Shown piece after piece: positions 20,801 through 27,330 of a stretch of 64,000 nucleotides of DNA; position 1 is the stretch's first letter, and each line of letters opens with the position of its first letter. The stretch comes from Bactericera cockerelli (taxonomy: Eukaryota > Arthropoda > Insecta > Hemiptera > Triozidae). Below the pieces are notes generated by a model that saw only the letters and a program-made list of their open reading frames with translations, searched no databases and was not told where the DNA came from. A program made the position numbers and the translations under genes. The DNA is taken from assembly GCA_024516035.1 (NCBI GenBank), contig CM044964.1, forward strand, positions 21,554,202 through 21,618,201, read 5' to 3'.

Positions 20801-23800
20801 TCCTACCTTAAGGGCGGGGTTATTGCCTGTGGCAATCTCTTCCACCCAACCCAAAGGTGTTTTCAAAAATACTCGAACAATTTTTGTTGTTGTTGATATT
20901 TCATTAAAAAGTAGGTTGTGATGCAGTGTCCGTGGCGTAACGGTTGTGACTGCTGCCCGTTGTTCAGAGATCCCAAGTTTGATCCCCGGTTGGAGCATGT
21001 TCTCTCCAAACACGTGAGGCTCGCATTTCCGCCCCTACCCGGGCTAGGTGAGGTTAATGTGGGTAGCTCTTAAGATTCCCAGCGAATGGAGGTTAACACC
21101 CCGGCCTGATCATGACGTTAAAAACCAAATAGAATCCTTGGCGTTAGAAAGGGCATCCAACCATAAAAAAACGTGCTCCACTATACCAACCTCAACCATG
21201 AGGTTGAACATTTCCGATCCCAATAGCAACATAAACTAATACGGAATAAAGACAAGGGATATATAAAAAATAGGTTGTGATGAAGTGACGAAAAAAAAGT
21301 CTCTGTTATTCAGATTCTCCGTCTAGGATTTTAAAGTTATCATATTTTTGTTAGGTAATCACTTTCGTGATATCACAAGTACTTAAACTCGATTTTACTC
21401 ATATCTACGCTGAAACCGGGACTTGAACCACCGACCTCCCAAGTTAAAGATCGAGATACTAAGGTCGGTTTCAACCTACTTCTTCTTTTACTCTGTCTTA
21501 TCCCGCTTGAGCAGGGTCGACGTTGTTCAACCTCATGGTTGAGGTTGGTTGGTTTCGGCACATTTTTTACGGCTGGATGCCCTTCCTAACGCCAACGATT
21601 CTTTTTAATTTAACGTCTAAACAAAAGGAATAGGATGTCGAAAAGTCTGCCCCAACCGGGAGTTGAACTCGGGAACTCTGGACTACGGGTAGTAGTCACA
21701 ACCATTGCGCCACGGAGGCTGGCAATAAATGAAGTAATAATAAAGGAAAAGTCAGGAGTATCGAGTAAGAACTGTCTAGTGTTTGTTCCCCTTTAGTTTG
21801 GTCTGACCTCAGCTCCTGTGGCATTCCGGAAGTAATAATAGAACGAAGCGTAGTGATGATACCACTAGGGTAGATGTACCCGTTATTACACAGGGAAGAA
21901 AGCGAGCGTTTTACATAGGTCATAAATAATCTTCTTTAAAATAATATTATGAATTAGCTTTAGTTCTGATATTTAAAAGATAATCCGAAATGAGGTCTAC
22001 GACTTGCCGATACAGAATTTTTTGTAGACTGTAGAATATAGGAAAAATGGTATTCTACCATATAAAACAAATTTTAAAGAGAATCGGTTTGGTGATTTTG
22101 GAGATACAAGTGTTTTAGTACAAATCTCAAAATTGCAAAGTGTATTATAATGTGAACCAAACACGAGAAAGTATTTTGTCCATAATTGGCAGTGTATTAT
22201 TAATGTTTTTATGTACGTTTTGTAATCCGGGGCGAAGTTATAATGTCTTTGTCATTATCTGCCACTTACCCCGAGAAAATGCCTAAGCACAGGGTGATCA
22301 AAAAGTAGCTTTCCTATGAAAAAAAATCATATATTTGTTATACATTGACGTTGTTCAAAATTGATTTTCTAGTTTAAATTACAAGGCTTGGGAGATTTTC
22401 TATGAAACCTACATAATTTCATTGCGACCAAAAATAATGACTTATTTTGCAAACACGACCGTATGACCATACTTCAAACACAACGTGAAAACAAACATTT
22501 TATGATTGAATAAAAAAATTCCATCAACTCCTGACTTCTTCCTGTGGGGCAACCTAAACGAAAAAATCCACACCAATGAACCGCGATCATCAGAGAGGAG
22601 CTCAAAAACAATATGCGAGTAGAAATTGAAAAAATACACCGGAAAACTGTTAAAAAGACATGAAAAATGCTCTAAAATAAATCGATAACATGAGTTCTAG
22701 AGTAGTCTACTTGACCGGCATAACTTTTACACACTACGTAGTAAAATAAATCTCCATTAAAACAACTGTCTATTGCAATTTATTTTAATGTTTTCTGTCC
22801 TGTTGATCAAAAGTTATTAAATATTTACATAAGAAAGGTACTTTTTGACCACCCTGTCTATAGTGTCTATGCCAACGCACTTAGGACCCTCTTAAACTTA
22901 ATGATTAAATAGAAGAAGACTATTATTTTGTAAATCATAAAGTAGGTATATTTCAAGTAGGCATCTGTTGGAGAAAAAAAAAAAAAATGTTAGTTAAATA
23001 ATTATTTATTTTCGATATGATTATGCTTTATTATCAAATCATTATTTTATTCATACTTTTATGTTTAATAAATATCTTTCCCGCTAGCTCAGTGGTAAAG
23101 GCGGCACTCTGTGAATACAGGGATTCCAGAAGTCGCGGGTTCAAATCCCAGCCGGGACATGACAAGTTATCCTCCCATTTGGGATTTTTACCACATAATT
23201 ATACGTCTTACTGCTGAAATAATGAGAGTTTAATAGTCCTAATATGGGCATTATTAATAAGGCGATATTATTATTATTAGTATAAATCAAAATAATTAAA
23301 ACTCCATCAACATAAAACGGTTCCCTTATCACATCCTAATCCACTGTTGCACTGCCGGGTTCGCGTGACCTTGAAGTCACCTTATCTTATCAGCTTATCA
23401 TAACGTGCTAACTCTACATTATCAGGCCCTCACTCAGTGACGTCATCAAATTCGCCTTCCTCCTCTGAAGTCCTCATGAGGTAGAAGGTGTCGGGAAAGA
23501 TTTTAGCATGCGATTTTTAGCACAAATTTTATGCGATAGTTGAGCATTTGTTTTGTGTTTTTTTCTTTTTTCATCGGTAAGTTTTAGCATGCAATTTTAG
23601 TTAAATATTTGTTTTAAAATTATCGTTTTGAAATATGGACCAGGGAGGGTTATAGATTATGATTATTAGTGGTCCCTGGCAAAACTGTACTTCTGGTCAA
23701 GTGGTCAACGCACTCGTCTGGTATTCCAGGTAGCGTAGAGATCCGTTGGTTCGAATCCCACCCAGTGCATGAATTTTTACTCATTAATTTGACCAAATAA

Positions 23801-25282
23801 TAAAAAGACTCTGAGGGTTAGGTTGTAGAAATTGCTTTGAGCATTAACCTCGTCTGGTGGTTACCTTCCACTAAAGAGTGTTATTATTGCCAAATGGGAG
23901 GATAACTTGTCATGTCCCGGCTGGGTTTCGAACACACGACCTCTGGAATCTCTGAGTTCACAGACTTCGAGTTCACAGGCGTTCACTCTGAGTTGCCGCC
24001 TTTACCACTGAGCTGATGGGATAGAATTATAGCCAGGTTCGACTTTATAATAATAATACTCTTTAGTAGAAGGTAACCACCAGGCGAGGTTAGTGCTTAA
24101 AGCATTTTCTACCTCATAACCCTTAGAGTCTTATTATTATGTGGTCATAACTCGAATAATTGAAAAAAAAATCATGCATTGGGTGGGATTCGAACTAACG
24201 GATCCTTACGCTACCTGGATTACCAGACTAGCGCCTTAATTACTTGACTACCAATGACTTTATAAATAAATCTCCTTTATAAATCTCACTAGAAGACTAT
24301 AAACAGACAATAGACTAGCCAACCCTTACCAACCAGGCTAGCTTGCAGTTTCCTAAGGGTTTAATGGCTTATAGAGAAAAGTCCAAGTTTTCATGATGGT
24401 TGATCGCACATAGAAATAGGACGAGCCAACTTTGAAATAAAGTTCGCTGGAGACCATCACTCAGCCCTCTTGCAGTAACTAAGCCGTCTTCTAGCCAGCG
24501 TCGATGGCATGTTGAATGCACCGGTTCCCTTCAGAACACCGAAGTTAAGCGACATCCAGCGAGGTTAAGACTTGGATGGGTGACCATTCAAATTCTAACT
24601 CTCGTGACGCTGGCTTTTCCCGGCCCCACTCAGGCTGGGTGAGGTCAATGTGAGTAGCAGGTTTGTGAGTTTCCTGCGAATGGAGGGTAAAACCCCCGTC
24701 GTGATATGACCATGGCAGTTGAAAGCGACGTTAAACCCCACTTTAAAAAAAAAAAAGCCGTCTTCAACAACAACAGTATAGTCAGTATAAACAGAAAAGT
24801 GAGAAGTTGTACTAGATGTACATGAATATCAAAACATACATGGACAGCTGTTTCGAGCTTATTTGCTCTCATCAGCAGGCAATAGTTCCGAATATCCATG
24901 CCATCAACTAACCTCTCTATTTTAATCAGTATAAACAGAAAACAACCTGTATAAATCTAATTTATAACATTTATAAATGAAAGCCAAGATCCAACTGGCA
25001 ATAGTAAGAGCAGTGTCCCTGATTTTGCGAGGAACGAGACAGCGGTTTAAATCAGCTATTATTGAAGATGGTGCCAGGAGTAGACTATATAATATGTCAA
25101 TAAATAAATGTATCGTAGACTTGTTGGATTATACCAAAAAAAAAAAATTATAAATCTAATGAAAACATAATTCTCAAGTGCACACTCACATGAGGGTTGT
25201 TCTTGACGTGTATGAACTGCTCCACCATCGTCTTCTTGTCAGTTGTCCTGTACTTCATGATACCGCGGAATATCCTGTCCAT
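7035..25282 (-). CDS. CAHbeta: Beta-carbonic anhydrase, five coding exons
   Basis: A zinc enzyme for reversible hydration of CO2 to bicarbonate; the fruit-fly homologue is mitochondrial. Coding exons on the minus strand are 25282-25190, 20552-20468, 13966-13827, 9624-9385 and 7244-7035. Every intron is GT-AG, the phases agree, and the 768 nt give 255 residues, the usual insect length. Zinc ligands are visible as the CMDSR motif (Cys39, Asp41, with Arg43 of the catalytic dyad) and CGHSDC (His102, Cys105). The block EPAALELG is typical of the animal beta class. The ATG at 25282 opens a conserved MDRIFRG-type N-terminus. No key residue is missing. Introns are 2.1-6.5 kb and full of repeats, and intron 2 contains the UPRT gene on the other strand. 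The last six codons and the TGA lie in a minisatellite unit. Identification is from family knowledge; the splice joins are my inference from the sequence. Confidence 0.93.
7755..7955 (+). mobile_element. SINE-t1 copy
   Basis: A degenerate head 'tgcactggtggtcaagtgac' with part of the D-arm region lost, then the standard body 'tctgagggtgaggtggtag' and 'ctcctggtggttaccttcc'. It lies in carbonic anhydrase intron 4. I see nothing in 7245-7754. Confidence 0.8.
8022..8158 (+). mobile_element. SINE-t2 copy
   Basis: Head 'cctcagtagcttgatcgaaa', B-box-like 'cggtggatcaagttcc', and body ending 'aacacaaatatgataa'. Confidence 0.75.
8314..9159 (-). mobile_element. Tc1/mariner-type element, internally deleted
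   Basis: Inverted ends of about 30 bp (CAGGGTGCGCCAGAATAACC at 8314 and its complement ending 9159) are flanked by TA on both sides. The minus strand keeps two pieces of a transposase: an N-terminal stretch (SWTHAHRAFVVETFFKSGD, about 8770-8700) and a C-terminal stretch (PDFSACDYFLWGYLKSKVY, about 8690-8480). The catalytic middle is gone, so the copy is non-autonomous. A SINE-5S has inserted at 8842-9117. It lies in carbonic anhydrase intron 4. Confidence 0.85.
8842..9117 (-). mobile_element. SINE-5S, full length, nested in mariner
   Basis: The minus strand runs from a 5S rRNA-like head (gccagcgtcgatggcatgtt, near 9117) through the shared core to a T run on the plus strand (its A tail). Target duplications 'tagttaacattt' lie at 8830-8841 and 9118-9129, so the insertion is intact and younger than the mariner. 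Confidence 0.9.
9385..9624 (-). CDS. CAHbeta: Beta-carbonic anhydrase exon 4
   Basis: The acceptor 'ccacccccag' precedes GCG ATG AAC, and the donor is CAG|GTGAGT. It encodes residues 107-186, including NRRISPLRAWLCAHA and ETPLRKFVAYIDP. GC content is clearly higher than the surrounding introns. The plus-strand open frame over it is a shadow. Confidence 0.95.
9803..10000 (-). mobile_element. 3' end of a non-LTR retrotransposon
   Basis: The minus strand ends with 'gagattgccaaaggcaataa', 'ccccgccctttgg', an A/T-rich stretch and 'aataaagtgcaaataaataa'. Seven such ends occur in the window, all broken off upstream, as expected for 5'-truncated LINE copies. The clade is not determined. I see nothing clear in 10001-10385. 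Confidence 0.6.
10388..10444 (-). mobile_element. SINE-t4, distal part, split by the LTR element
   Basis: The sequence 'aaagatgagtgtttcacagc' to 'caggagctactata' is the end of a SINE-t4 that resumes at 12829. Joining the two halves around one CTATA recreates the sequence of the intact SINE-t4 at 37161-37448. Confidence 0.9.
10445..10583 (-). repeat. 3' LTR of the RT-less element
   Basis: 139 bp, identical base for base to 12690-12828. It begins TGTTATATG and ends CCTATCACA on the plus strand. Confidence 0.95.
10670..12598 (-). CDS. Gag-protease-integrase fused ORF, no RT
   Basis: A 642-residue retroelement polyprotein starting at ATG 12598; the frame is open further upstream but without ATG. 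Residues 1-220 are Gag-like. Two zinc knuckles follow (about 222-256), the second a classical CX2CX4HX4C. A retropepsin motif HIDTGATCNVIS is at 313-324. Sequence then passes directly from the protease (near residue 410) into integrase, with Asp436, Asp489 and Glu525 spaced as D-53-D-36-E and the motif HGNGKAES. The RT YxDD box, RNase H and the integrase HHCC finger are absent. The frame is intact across the joint, so this is one clean deletion and not decay. Gag and integrase could still act in trans or in packaging; that is inference. Confidence 0.9.
   Translation of the reverse strand: MTKPTIDDKETTNMSMIAHSIPAPKMFEWKTETIAEDWNIFKLQVNNYMKLTSLDKQQDDMKISFIISLFDKEMLKTFMTLEKDDVSTFKKLLDTFDRYILPQKNIIYERYLFGIAKQETGESIDKYYSRIRNLASSCEYKQMHDELLRDRLVLGVSNSELRKKYLNNSKLTLISALEIGKSFEATEKQCHVISGAEVKIQEDKEIFKFYKSNIKSIPDRKCTYCGKSHIFRKELCPAFGKVCSNCGNWNHFSEVCMQKRPKIANYVENQSYEVETPSTDNNVWHIGSSDIKKSLITNLTFLVNNDLISFPCHIDTGATCNVISLKDFRKLCGNVNLERSRTKLGAIGGEILYPVGKKSLTVVHEGNLYDLEFQVTNKNHPPLISAEFCTKLNLIEVKADLCYIEKKYKTYPVAQRNLPMQTYENPSSPWYRVGADIFQVEDQNYLVVVDYYSDYWEIEKLYSLSAEQIILMMKKIFSIHGVPNTLITDNGVFFRNQKFLEFSNNWSFEHITSSPFHSHGNGKAESAVKIAKSIIEKCRFEKRDPFSAILEWRNTPTGDTEVTPSEKLMSRKTRPLIPTLSNQLKPHIVQGVPETADLRKRKYKFYYDCKTRNLPKLNVGEGIRIQPQRKREEWKHGDSLSV
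12690..12828 (-). repeat. 5' LTR of the RT-less element
   Basis: Identical to 10445-10583. It is the promoter-side LTR for the minus-strand ORF, with the primer site at its inner edge (about 12679-12690). Confidence 0.95.
12829..13044 (-). mobile_element. SINE-t4, head half
   Basis: Continues the SINE-t4 broken at 10444. The minus strand has 'gctcagtggttaaacactcg' and 'cgggtttgatccccc' near 13040-12985. The first five bases are the target duplication of the LTR element. Confidence 0.88.
13167..13395 (+). mobile_element. SINE-t1 copy
   Basis: Head 'tccactggtagtctagtagg', B-box 'ggttcgaatgcc' and the standard SINE-t1 body ending in TTATTATTA. I see nothing in 13045-13166. Confidence 0.8.
13414..13580 (+). 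mobile_element. SINE-5S, truncated in the core
   Basis: A 5S-like head from 'gccagcgtcgatggcacttt' to 'aggacttgaatgggtgatgg', followed by 'ctggctattcctggtcccac' and 'tgaggctgggtgagg', where it breaks off. Confidence 0.8.
13585..13790 (-). mobile_element. 3' end of a non-LTR retrotransposon
   Basis: Same family as 9803-10000. The plus strand shows 'gtacaatacaaataattatt', then 'actaaagggcagggttattg' and 'cctatggtaatctcttctac'. Confidence 0.6.
13827..13966 (-). CDS. CAHbeta: Beta-carbonic anhydrase exon 3
   Basis: The acceptor 'ccctacag' precedes TC AGA AAC, completing Val60, and the donor is AAG|GTTAGT. It encodes residues 60-106 with RNAGNLIP, EPAALELG and the zinc-binding CGHSDC. Confidence 0.95.
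14452..14585 (+). CDS. UPRT: UPRT exon 1
   Basis: Encodes residues 1-44 plus two bases of codon 45, including LKLLPSNAQVRELQTILRD. The donor is GATAA|GTAAGT. Confidence 0.85.
14452..18926 (+). CDS. UPRT: UPRT homologue, six coding exons
   Basis: Homologue of uracil phosphoribosyltransferase, the salvage enzyme joining uracil to PRPP to make UMP. Coding exons are 14452-14585, 15221-15263, 15950-16099, 17141-17285, 18045-18175 and 18852-18926. All introns are GT-AG, phases agree, and 678 nt give 225 residues plus stop. Strong family matches include GNCGVSVIRSGEAMEQGLRD (94-113), the PRPP-loop region MYPIMSTGNT (153-162) and HFGQKYFGTD (216-225). The Met at 14452 is chosen because conserved sequence starts there; an in-frame ATG at 14302 lies before a likely 5' UTR acceptor at 14437. 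As in other animal homologues, the microbial PRPP-loop Asp is Tyr (MYP) and the C-terminal uracil-site region has Gln-Lys in FGQKYFGT, so catalysis is uncertain. The whole gene is inside carbonic anhydrase intron 2 on the opposite strand. Confidence 0.93.
15221..15263 (+). CDS. UPRT: UPRT exon 2 (43 nt)
   Basis: A small exon between acceptor 'ttgtgctacag' and donor TTG|GTAAAT. It encodes KNTSRSDFKFFADRL (45-59). Confidence 0.9.
15950..16099 (+). CDS. UPRT: UPRT exon 3
   Basis: Acceptor 'ctttttcag', donor CAG|GTAATT. It encodes residues 60-109, including IRLVIEESLNQLPF and NCGVSVIRSGEAMEQ. Confidence 0.95.
16195..16300 (-). mobile_element. Degraded SINE-t4 fragment
   Basis: It resembles the SINE-t4 body (caacacaagtataccggaac, then a diverged 'aatggtaatcaaattgtga') with a decayed B-box. 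It lies in UPRT intron 3. Confidence 0.4.
16550..16800 (-). mobile_element. SINE-t6 copy, reverse
   Basis: The minus strand has 'gtcaccatgacagagtgagt', 'tggtgacctgggttcaatca' and the body 'tactcatacctcgtgcagc' variant with 'gcggaattataggcaaaaat'. The tRNA-like head is near 16795. Confidence 0.75.
16834..16980 (+). mobile_element. SINE-t2 copy
   Basis: A diverged head 'gacctcagtagattagaaag', B-box-like 'ttggtggttcaagtccc' and tail 'agacaaatatgataac'. Confidence 0.7.
17141..17285 (+). CDS. UPRT: UPRT exon 4
   Basis: Acceptor 'tatcctccag', donor ATGA|GTACGT. It encodes residues 110-157 plus the first base of Ser158, including GLRDCCRSIRIGKILIESD. Confidence 0.95.
17506..17725 (+). mobile_element. 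SINE-t6 copy
   Basis: Head 'caccatggccgagttggtac', B-box-like 'gggttaaaatcctggg', and a shortened body with 'ttaagtgtccagggtccact'. UPRT intron 4. Confidence 0.7.
17752..17965 (+). mobile_element. SINE-t1 copy
   Basis: Head 'gtgcattggtattaaagtgg', B-box 'agttcgaattccaccc', standard body and TTATTATTA tail. UPRT intron 4. Confidence 0.85.
18045..18175 (+). CDS. UPRT: UPRT exon 5
   Basis: Acceptor 'tttgaaacag', donor CAG|GTGAGA. It completes Ser158 and encodes through Gln201, including TGNTIIKAVNVLKEHNV. Confidence 0.95.
18206..18545 (+). mobile_element. SINE-t3, best copy
   Basis: Head 'cttccgtggcgtaatggttg' and B-box 'gagttcgatccccggttgg', then the core 'ggctgggtgaggttaatgtg' and 'gcgaatggagggtaaaaccc', then the tail 'gacatgaaaggagcccagac' to 'acacggaattattta'. 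The core is shared with SINE-5S. UPRT intron 5. Confidence 0.88.
18675..18765 (-). mobile_element. SINE-t5 tail fragment
   Basis: Reverse complement of 'gggcttattgctggaataat' and 'gggactttaatactcc', with a (TAA)n tail at the left. UPRT intron 5. Confidence 0.65.
18852..18926 (+). CDS. UPRT: UPRT exon 6 (last)
   Basis: Acceptor 'tttaatttcag', then residues 202-225 ending GQKYFGTD and TAG at 18924-18926. The 3' UTR end is not clear; AATAAA motifs occur near 20190. Confidence 0.95.
   Translation: MKMLTSEIHQIAPNHFGQKYFGTD
19026..19063 (+). mobile_element. SINE-t1 head fragment
   Basis: 'atgcactggtagtcaagtgg' then 'ttaacgcgctag', cut short. Confidence 0.65.
19146..19230 (+). mobile_element. SINE-t1 head, complete tRNA-like unit
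   Basis: A full tRNA-like module from 'gcactggtagtcaagtggtt' through 'ggttcgaatcccacccagtg'. The SINE body is absent, so the head stands alone, but its stems are imperfect and it is not a credible tRNA gene. Confidence 0.75.
19234..19327. mobile_element. Pogo/Tigger-like end fragment
   Basis: 'ttcgatttatcgagattcta' ending 'ctgta' looks like a right inverted end. Internal 'aaatctcgataaatcgaaat' is complementary to it. The matching left end is degraded. Confidence 0.45.
19342..19625 (+). mobile_element. SINE-t2, split by a MITE
   Basis: Head from 'accgacctcagtagcttgat' to 'agcaaagattta'; the body resumes at 19572 with 'ttagtatagcgagtatgagt'. The break is exactly the MITE at 19443-19571. Confidence 0.85.
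19443..19571. mobile_element. Harbinger-like MITE, complete (129 bp)
   Basis: Ends GGGCGGAATTAATAGACG and its complement are perfectly inverted. A TTA duplication flanks it (19440-19442 and 19572-19574), as is typical of the PIF/Harbinger superfamily. No coding capacity. The host SINE-t2 gives a clean empty-site comparison. Confidence 0.9.
19735..19905 (+). mobile_element. Short dispersed repeat M, with extension
   Basis: 'gatggtagtcagacagtgga', 'ccactgtctttacaaggagg' and 'gcaatgctggtctactccct'-type sequence are shared with 38106-38261. No tRNA head. The class is unknown. 19906-20255 is AT-rich with nothing recognised. Confidence 0.6.
20258..20400 (+). mobile_element. SINE-t2 copy
   Basis: Head 'accgacctcagtagcttgat', B-box-like 'cggtggttcaagttcc', tail 'aacacaaatatgac' plus an A run. 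Confidence 0.8.
20468..20552 (-). CDS. CAHbeta: Beta-carbonic anhydrase exon 2
   Basis: Acceptor 'ggtttcag', donor GTAG|GTAAGT. It encodes residues 32-59, PKAVFFTCMDSRMIPTR onwards, with zinc ligand Cys39, Asp41 and Arg43. Confidence 0.95.
20690..20868 (-). mobile_element. 3' end of a non-LTR retrotransposon
   Basis: The plus strand shows 'cctaccttaagggcggggtt', then 'attgcctgtggcaatctctt' preceded by an A-rich stretch; same family as 9803-10000. Confidence 0.6.
20925..21262 (+). mobile_element. SINE-t3 copy
   Basis: Head 'gtccgtggcgtaacggttgt', core 'taggtgaggttaatgtgggt' and the long tail with 'caacctcaaccatgaggttg', as in the copy at 1564-1930. Confidence 0.8.
21345..21460 (-). mobile_element. 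SINE-t2, partial, reverse
   Basis: The minus strand ends 'gatatcacgaaagtgatt' and carries 'ggtggttcaagtcccggttt'. The anticodon-arm part is deleted. Confidence 0.65.
21500..21722 (-). mobile_element. SINE-t3, core deleted, reverse
   Basis: Head near 21720 (gcctccgtggcgcaatggtt) and tail near 21520 (caacctcaaccatgaggttg) are joined with the central core missing. I see nothing in 21723-22289. Confidence 0.7.
22290..22856 (+). mobile_element. Mariner-type element, internally deleted
   Basis: Inverted ends CAGGGTGATCAAAAAGTAGC and the complement of CAGGGTGGTCAAAAAGTACC bound 567 bp. The plus strand keeps a transposase C-terminal remnant (TPDFFLWGNLNEKIH, near 22528-22575) with frame damage. A different family from 8314-9159. 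Carbonic anhydrase intron 1. Confidence 0.75.
23078..23278 (+). mobile_element. SINE-t5 copy, full length
   Basis: tRNA-like head 'cccgctagctcagtggtaaa', B-box 'cgcgggttcaaatcccagcc', then 'gacatgacaagttatcctcc', 'gtcttactgctgaaataatg' and a TTATTA tail. Confidence 0.8.
23690..23888 (+). mobile_element. SINE-t1 copy
   Basis: Diverged head 'ctggtcaagtggtcaacgca', B-box 'ggttcgaatcccacccagtg', standard body and tail. 23279-23689 contains no recognised feature. Confidence 0.82.
23889..24023 (-). mobile_element. SINE-t5 head, reverse
   Basis: The minus strand reads 'atcagctcagtggtaaaggc' near 24020 and 'gacatgacaagttatcctcc' near 23905, with a short internal duplication around 'agttcacag'. Confidence 0.72.
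24047..24255 (-). mobile_element. SINE-t1 copy, reverse
   Basis: Minus-strand head near 24255 (ttggtagtcaagtaattaag), B-box 'gttagttcgaatcccaccca', body to 24050. Together with 23690-23888 it makes an inverted SINE-t1 pair. Confidence 0.82.
24492..24754 (+). mobile_element. SINE-5S, full-length reference copy
   Basis: The head is 5S rRNA-like from 'gccagcgtcgatggcatgtt' through the box A-like 'accgaagttaagcgacatcc' to the box C-like 'gacttggatgggtgacc'. The shared core 'ggctgggtgaggtcaatgtg' and 'gcgaatggagggtaaaaccc' follows, then 'gaaagcgacgttaaacccca' and an A tail. An 11-bp duplication AAGCCGTCTTC flanks it (24481-24491 and 24755-24765), showing retroposition by a LINE-type machinery. 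The internal 5S promoter would be read by RNA polymerase III. Confidence 0.93.
25190..25282 (-). CDS. CAHbeta: Beta-carbonic anhydrase exon 1 (first coding)
   Basis: ATG at 25282 opens MDRIFRGIMKYRTTD; the exon ends His31 at donor CAT|GTGAGT. The frame stays open upstream to a possible acceptor near 25310, so a 5' UTR intron is possible. No promoter is identified. Confidence 0.9.
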
Positions 25283-25362
25283 GGCGGTGTAGATGTCTTC
25301 AGCGGCAGTACTGTGGACGACACTTCCGGATCCGTTAGAAGGAGGTGGATTAAATGAATGTT

Positions 25363-25472
25363 CAATAATAACACTCTTTAGTGAAAGGTAACCACAAAGG
25401 TAGTGAAAGGTAACCAGGCGAGGTTAATGCTCAAAGCATTTTCTACCACCTAACCCTCAGAGTCTTATTAAT
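25363..25472 (-). mobile_element. SINE-t1 tail fragment, reverse
   Basis: The plus strand shows 'caggcgaggttaatgctcaa', then 'agcattttctaccacctaac' and 'cctcagagtcttatta', with a small duplication of 'gtgaaaggtaacca'. Confidence 0.7.
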
Positions 25473-25579
25473 GGGTCTAGTACATTTATAGTAGGTACAA
25501 CGTTAAAATTATTGGAAACCCCACACTTTGTCTTTGATAGAAAAGAAGATTCCGCCCGCCTCTTCTCTGAGAAGAAACT

Positions 25580-25850
25580 AATGGATGTCCTGCGATGGAT
25601 GACTGATCAATTATGAAGAACAGTTCAAGAGATGTCCGTCAATAGATGCTAGTCCAGTTGATGTCTTCTAATAAATGGCTGATGGCAGACTAATTCTTGA
25701 CAGTTTAGTCGATGTATTTAAGAGATGTTAGTCCAATTGATGTCTTCTAATAAATAGCAATGCAAGAAATGCTAAGAGATGGCAGACCAATTATTGACAG
25801 TTCAAACTATGTGTTTATTCCAATTGATGATAGTCTGAAGTATTCCAATT
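25580..25850. repeat. Degenerate long-period repeat upstream of the carbonic anhydrase gene
   Basis: The strings 'ttgatgtcttctaataaat' and 'gagatg.cag.ccaatt' recur at roughly 100-bp intervals. No ORF or family is recognised here or on to 26398. Confidence 0.45.
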
Positions 25851-26398
25851 GATACGTTTTCTCACTTTTCTGCCCAGATTCCTCCACTTTTTGTTTATAC
25901 TGTCTGACTGATCAATGGCATCCAAATGAATGACCTTCGAGAGGTGGTTATTCAATCGATGACAGTTCAACAACGTGTCCTCAAATGGCCTGTTAAAGAT
26001 GTCAATCCAATCTGATATAGATTCCAGTCGAATATATTTAGTAAATATCTAAAAGATGACGGTTCTAAAGATAGCTTTAAGCTTTCATTCTTTCTCGCTC
26101 CAGTTTACTAGAATCTATTCTTCTTCAGTTGTCCTTGATAACTTGCTGAAGATGGCAGTGGAACAGGTGACCATCAATAATTGTGTGTCCAAATCACTCC
26201 ATATCAATGGTACCTTAGATGTTTTTGAGAGCACACCTTTTACCTAATATTCAATTGTTTTAGTAGATTTTTAATTATTTACGAGCAAATGAAGATTATT
26301 TATTTATATTTGTTTATTAATAATTATAATGTATTACAGTTTGTAATAAGATCAACTAGTTTTCCGGATTTCTATTCCTTAAAGTACCTATAAAAGAA

Positions 26399-26471
26399 TA
26401 CGATTGTTTCACATTAATCGGCTACGATTGTTTCACATTAATTGGCTACGATTGTTTCACATTAATCGGCT
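26399..26471. repeat. Three 24-bp tandem repeats
   Basis: The unit 'acgattgtttcacattaatc' plus 'ggct' occurs three times with one substitution. 26472-26935 is AT-rich without features. Confidence 0.9.
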
Positions 26472-26937
26472 ATCTACTTCAGATAACTTTTTTTTAAAGT
26501 GAAAATATAGAAAAAAAAATTCAAAGAATGAAAATTACAACTTCAGACAAACACGACGTGTCGGCAATTTTAAAGTTTTTCTCTGTAACACACAACAGAC
26601 TTTGTTATGAGTCTAAAATATTTTAGATTCAACAAAAACATAAGGATTAAAAGTTTGAAAACGGGGAAAATATTTGCAAAGTTTATTAATAAGCGATTTT
26701 TTGTGCGATTAAAATTAAAACAATTTAAGAACTCGAAAAATTAAAATATTTGCAGAAATAGAAAGTGGAATTTTTTTTTAAACTTTTTTTCTAACAAGAT
26801 ATAGATATTCTTACGAGAACTTATTGAAATATGATTTGCTGCTCTTCTCCTTTATTTCTTTAACTGTTGGTTAGTTGAATTATTTACAACCATATAGCAC
26901 TAGTGTGACTTGTCATTCATAAAAAATTAAAAAAAGT

Positions 26938-27034
26938 TTTTTTTTTTTTATTTTTTTTATTTATTATTATTTTTTTTTTTTAAGTGGGGTTTAACGTCGC
27001 TTTCAACTGCCATGGTCATATCACGACGGGAGTT
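26938..27034 (-). mobile_element. SINE-5S 3' end fragment, reverse
   Basis: A T-rich tract, then 'aagtggggtttaacgtcgct' and 'ttcaactgccatggtcatat', the reverse of the SINE-5S 3' end. The rest is missing. Confidence 0.65.
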
Positions 27035-27065
27035 ATTTTTTAAAATCACGATGTGATTACATAAA

Positions 27066-27330
27066 CGCCAGCCTCCGTGACTACTGTCCGTAGTCCGAAG
27101 GTCCTGAGTTCGATTCCCGGTTGGAGCAGACTTTTCGCACAGAAAATTCTGTTCCCTCCGAACATAATTATGAGGCTGGCAATTCCGGCCATACCCAGGC
27201 TAGGTGAGGTTAATGTGGGTAGCTGGTACAATTCTCAGCGAATGGAGAGTAAAACCCCCGTCCTGACTATCTCAAATCAGGACATTAAAACTAAATAGAA
27301 TCCACTGGTCACAATACATCTAATTAGAGT
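27066..27330 (+). mobile_element. SINE-t3 copy
   Basis: Head 'cagcctccgtgactactgtc' (shortened), B-box 'gagttcgattcccggttgg', core 'ggtgaggttaatgtgggtag', then a tail 'ccactggtcacaatacatct' shared with the copy at 48590-48830. Confidence 0.8.

Noticed and set aside
24492..24610. Functional 5S rRNA gene
   Set aside because: Similar to 5S only over the head, with many substitutions, then continues into a SINE core with an A tail and target duplication.
26056..26247. 63-codon frame upstream of carbonic anhydrase
   Set aside because: No recognisable similarity, no splice context, and adjacent to degenerate repeats.
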